Shown: piece after piece, positions 61,081 through 64,000 of the stretch
Layout of the letters: each line of letters begins with the position of its first letter
Numbering within the stretch: the first letter of the stretch is position 1
NCBI RefSeq assembly: GCF_947507565.1
Contig: NC_089175.1
Span: forward strand, 7,119,733 to 7,183,732
Source: Oscarella lobularis
Taxonomy: Eukaryota > Porifera > Homoscleromorpha > Homosclerophorida > Oscarellidae
Length of the DNA stretch: 64,000 nucleotides
Direction of reading: 5' to 3'
Notes under the pieces: generated by a model
Database searches by the model: none
Seen by the model: the letters and a program-made list of their open reading frames with translations, nothing else
Told to the model about the DNA's origin: nothing
Translations under genes and position numbers: made by a program

Positions 61081-61297
61081 AGAGGTTGTATTATCTAACG
61101 ACTCACCTAGAACTCGTGGCGTTTTATCTCTTGCGTTTATAGCTAGTAACTCTAAACTGTATTAATTTTATTTGCCTTCCGGTGCCTGTACTGATGCTAA
61201 AAAATGTGTAGGGTACTCATTCAATCGTCCCATTTTCCTATCAGAGCGACTTTTCAGCGGAAATTCTATAATAGGGAATCGCTTCCGTTTTTCAACG

Positions 61298-62025
61298 TCA
61301 ATACATTGGCGTCTCGAACACCAATAAAAGCGCAGCAATCACGCACACCGTAGCAGTAATAGCCACAGCACGACGAGAAGTAGAAATAGCAGACGACGTG
61401 GTAGGATATTGCGTGGAATCTATATAGGAAAGACTCGTAGAGGCAACAGCAGTAGAAACATCAATTGTAGAATTAGGGCTCGTTTGTTGTAGGGTCGTTG
61501 TCACCATTGTCGTCGTCACGGTGGGATTATTAGTAGTTGTAGTATTTGTATTCGTATTATTTTTAGTCTCGATGACGATATTGACTGTGCAGCAAATCCT
61601 GGGAAATACAATATCCTCGAGACGACAAACGAATTGACCGTTGGGCGCGTCGATTGAAGCGCTTCTAATTGTCAAGGTACGAGTGAGTTTCGATACGTAG
61701 GTCCAGCAGTTCGAAGTGTCGTCGCGTTGTGTATTGCACGAGTCGACGCTTTTGCTGTTTCTCGTTTCCCACGTTAGCCCGTCACCGTTGAGGGTCTCTC
61801 TTCGACAGCTGACATCGACGACTTCTCCTCTCGTTATCGAAATGGGGTTATTGGTAATAGAAATTTTCTCTCCCTCGTGATCGCGCTCGCATTGGCAGTC
61901 TATGAGAGATCGGCTTTTAGGTGAATTTGCTTTTGTTTCATAGTAGACGCGAGTTTACCGTAAGTGTGTACGAGACTAGAGCCGAGTGAGAGGAGAATAA
62001 GGCCTAGTGTCGACATAGGAATCAT
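61298..62025 (-). CDS. Kinase-less Ig receptor paralogue D with shortened TM segment (222 aa)
   Basis: Exons 62025-61959 (signal peptide MIPMSTLGLILLSLGSSLVH) and 61899-61298 join in frame over a 59-bp intron. The product has one Ig-like domain ([38 protein letters not shown]), a Thr/Asn-rich stalk and the start of the TM helix ([16 protein letters not shown]). It ends seven residues later with VFETPMY, because of an indel where the paralogues read IGVGV. The basic KRKRF stop-transfer sequence is lost. Downstream DNA still aligns with the juxtamembrane and kinase-end fusion seen in paralogues A and C. The product might be weakly anchored, secreted or non-functional. Confidence 0.6.
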
Positions 62026-63960
62026 AACGCATATAGTCAGTCTCCAGTCTAACCGATACCTAAGATGAGAGGGGAGAAGTCCATGGTGTGTTCTCTAGTC
62101 GAGATTTCGCTGTCGAATGTCTGCTTAGCTTGGGCCAGGTGACTTTTCCCCCACAAGGGTACACGCCCCGGTTGTTGCATTAAGAACGCGTCGTACGGTA
62201 CACACATGGATATTCTGCCTTAGTTAATTCCTTCCGGGGTGAGGTATAGGGGCCTTACATTATGTAGAAGTCGTACGCACCGAGAGTCTCGGAGAAGAAT
62301 AATTTTCTCCGTTTTTTTCTCTCGTTTTACGTTGTGGCTGGAAACCGACCGCGCTTGGCGTTCACGATATTTGTTGGGAAGCGATGAGAGAGCCAGTTAT
62401 GTAATAATCTAATGCAAACTTCCTAAGGGTGTCTAGAGCTTGCATCATCTTCTATCGTATCATCAGTAAGCTATGACGTCACGCAGCCGCAACTTGACGG
62501 CGCGAATGAATCGTATCCGGCGGCCTCATCGAATTCTTGGGGCGAAGAAATTCCATACACTAGAAATCATAAGTGCACTCTTATTGACACGACCACGAGT
62601 TCCTACCAACGTTCAATTCGTTGCGATTCTCCATTAACCAACAAGTAACGCCCGCCTCAGGAAATCCTGTCGCGATTCTATTCATATCACCTCCTCACTA
62701 TGCATTCAACACCAACATAGAACACACTGCTGGTTAGACCAAATGCAGTGCGTGTACGCAAGGAACTTATGGGGGGTTCCCCCGGTGGAACGTGTAGGCG
62801 TTCATTTTTGTTGGGTGATCAAAAATGTTTCGAATGTTTTTTGATGTCTGTAGGTGGTCTTCTCTCAGTGAATTACATCATACCGCACGTCGTACTGCGA
62901 AATGACTCCACTGTTTAGTTTTATAGTTTGTTCCAGATCCAAGTGATCTCTCCCCCTCCCTTCCTTTTGCACCAGACTCCCACGAGCTAATCGATCACGC
63001 GACGTTTAGCGTAAACATAGACGGGAGAAAGAGAAAGAACTGTCAATTCGATTCTCTTGTGAGTCGGAAGAAAAAGGCCAACTTACGTAAATGAATAGGT
63101 GGTACTCGCGGCGAATGCATTCACCGTGAACTTTCTAACGAACGATATAATCTCGTGCGTGGGTGTGTGAATAACGTCATAGGACGCGTGTCGTATAGTT
63201 CCAATTTGTTCTGTGATCTATCTTCCCTCCTCATGCACTTGAGAGAAGGCTTGAACGCACCGTAATTGACATTGCCAAGAGATAGCTATAGACCTGAGTC
63301 ACCTGAATGACTCTATATCTACTTCTTTGTCTCCGTAAAGATTACGTACGTGGGCCGCGCGTGCTCCACTGAACCAAGAGTGTTCATCACTGCACCTTCA
63401 CTAGAAATTAGATAATTAGGAAAGTAAAGCGATTTTGCAACTCAGGCCGGCGGCCGTCGTATACGCGGCCGCACGTTGAATTTTTTTTGGGAGAGAAGTT
63501 AATTGCCAAACGTTTCTTCGTGTGCACATGATTTCACCGTTCCAAGTTTTGTTTTTCTACAAGTTCCGCTCTCCAGCGATGACGATGAGCTCAACGCTTC
63601 CACGCACATTCCTGCTGTAAATAATTAGGTATTTGCCTACGTTTGTTCGTAGAATCTTTGCGTTCATTCGAATGGGCGTGTCTTTCTATTAAGTGAACCT
63701 TCTTCAAACGAAACTTCTCAATACTATGCACACAGCACCTGAGATGCAAACAGTTTGAGAGGGAAAGCCTCTTCGTTCGTGGCTATGTGAAACATGAACG
63801 TTTAGTTGTTTTCACAAGCCTTTCCACGCCCACGAGCACACTCACGCATATCTGTGTGGGTCATCGCGTTTAGCGCTAAATCTCCCACGTGATGTAATGT
63901 ATTGGGGGTCGTCGCGGTTCGCGCTAAATCTCCCACGTGTTGTATGACCTGAGCCTCCTC
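62026..63960. other. Intergenic to right edge
   Basis: Upstream flank of paralogue D (cactagaaat, tgacgtcacgcagcc blocks shared in part with 47200-47300 and 56250-56300). A stretch at 62790-62920 resembles 41930-42080 upstream of secreted gene 1. A duplicated 30-bp word (cgctaaatctcccacgtg) lies at about 63871-63888 and 63922-63939, just before a TATA box. No exon recognised. Confidence 0.5.
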
Positions 63961-63967
63961 TATAAAA
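63961..63967 (+). promoter_or_regulatory. TATA box of a gene starting beyond the right edge
   Basis: TATAAAA in cctcctctataaaatgccg resembles the promoter of secreted gene 1 (ccccctctataaatgcag), and the following agctgtcacattgag resembles the start-site region there. It predicts another plus-strand gene of this family within about 50-70 bp past the window. Confidence 0.5.
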
Positions 63968-64000
63968 TGCCGAACAAAACTGCTTAGCTGTCACATTGAG

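Overview
This window is eukaryotic and animal-like. Genes are split by many very short introns (mostly 44-65 bp, GT-AG with a few GC-AG), and the encoded domains are metazoan: SRCR, C-type lectin, EGF, VWD, cadherin, Ig-like and receptor tyrosine kinase. The compact introns plus expanded Ig-type receptor tyrosine kinases suggest a sponge, possibly homoscleromorph or hexactinellid. That placement is inference; no marker gene here settles it.

Layout. (1) 1-11.7 kb and 28.7-40.5 kb are two same-orientation arms of one large segmental duplication. Each arm carries the 5' part of a Bark beetle/Anakonda-like gene (minus strand) and about 8 kb of upstream non-coding DNA. That DNA holds a ~100-bp minisatellite, an AT-rich palindromic array, a strong hairpin, a ~117-bp satellite and a CpG-rich block. 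The left copy runs off the window and is open as far as it can be read. (2) 11.9-14.1 kb is a kelch-repeat gene with a protein-kinase N-lobe fragment spliced in frame between kelch modules. (3) 15.3-32.4 kb is the centrepiece: 28 exons that join in frame (15,336 nt, 5,111 codons plus stop). They encode a giant membrane protein: signal peptide, three SRCR/beta-helix units, C-type lectin, EGF, PSI-like, VWD, about a dozen EGF, seven cadherin repeats, one TM helix and a tyrosine-containing tail. One in-frame TAG lies in the VWD exon.

(4) 42.9-64 kb is a tandemly duplicated immune-receptor-like cluster. It holds one complete Ig/TM/tyrosine-kinase gene (49.5-51.5 kb, minus) and three paralogues lacking the kinase domain (46, 55 and 61.5 kb, minus). 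All three seem to derive from one internal deletion that fused the juxtamembrane region to the end of the kinase C-lobe. There is also a decayed kinase remnant (57.8-58.2 kb). Two plus-strand genes (43.0-44.1 and 58.8-59.8 kb) encode secreted proteins with related Ig-like domains, each behind a TATA box. A broken first exon (61.0 kb) and a TATA promoter at the right edge point to further family members. (5) A complete pogo/Tigger DNA transposon (52.8-54.9 kb) sits inside one cluster unit, and the paralogous unit preserves the empty site.

Together the window shows a cell-surface adhesion locus and a receptor/secreted-Ig cluster, both evolving by segmental duplication. No RNA genes or CRISPR arrays were seen.
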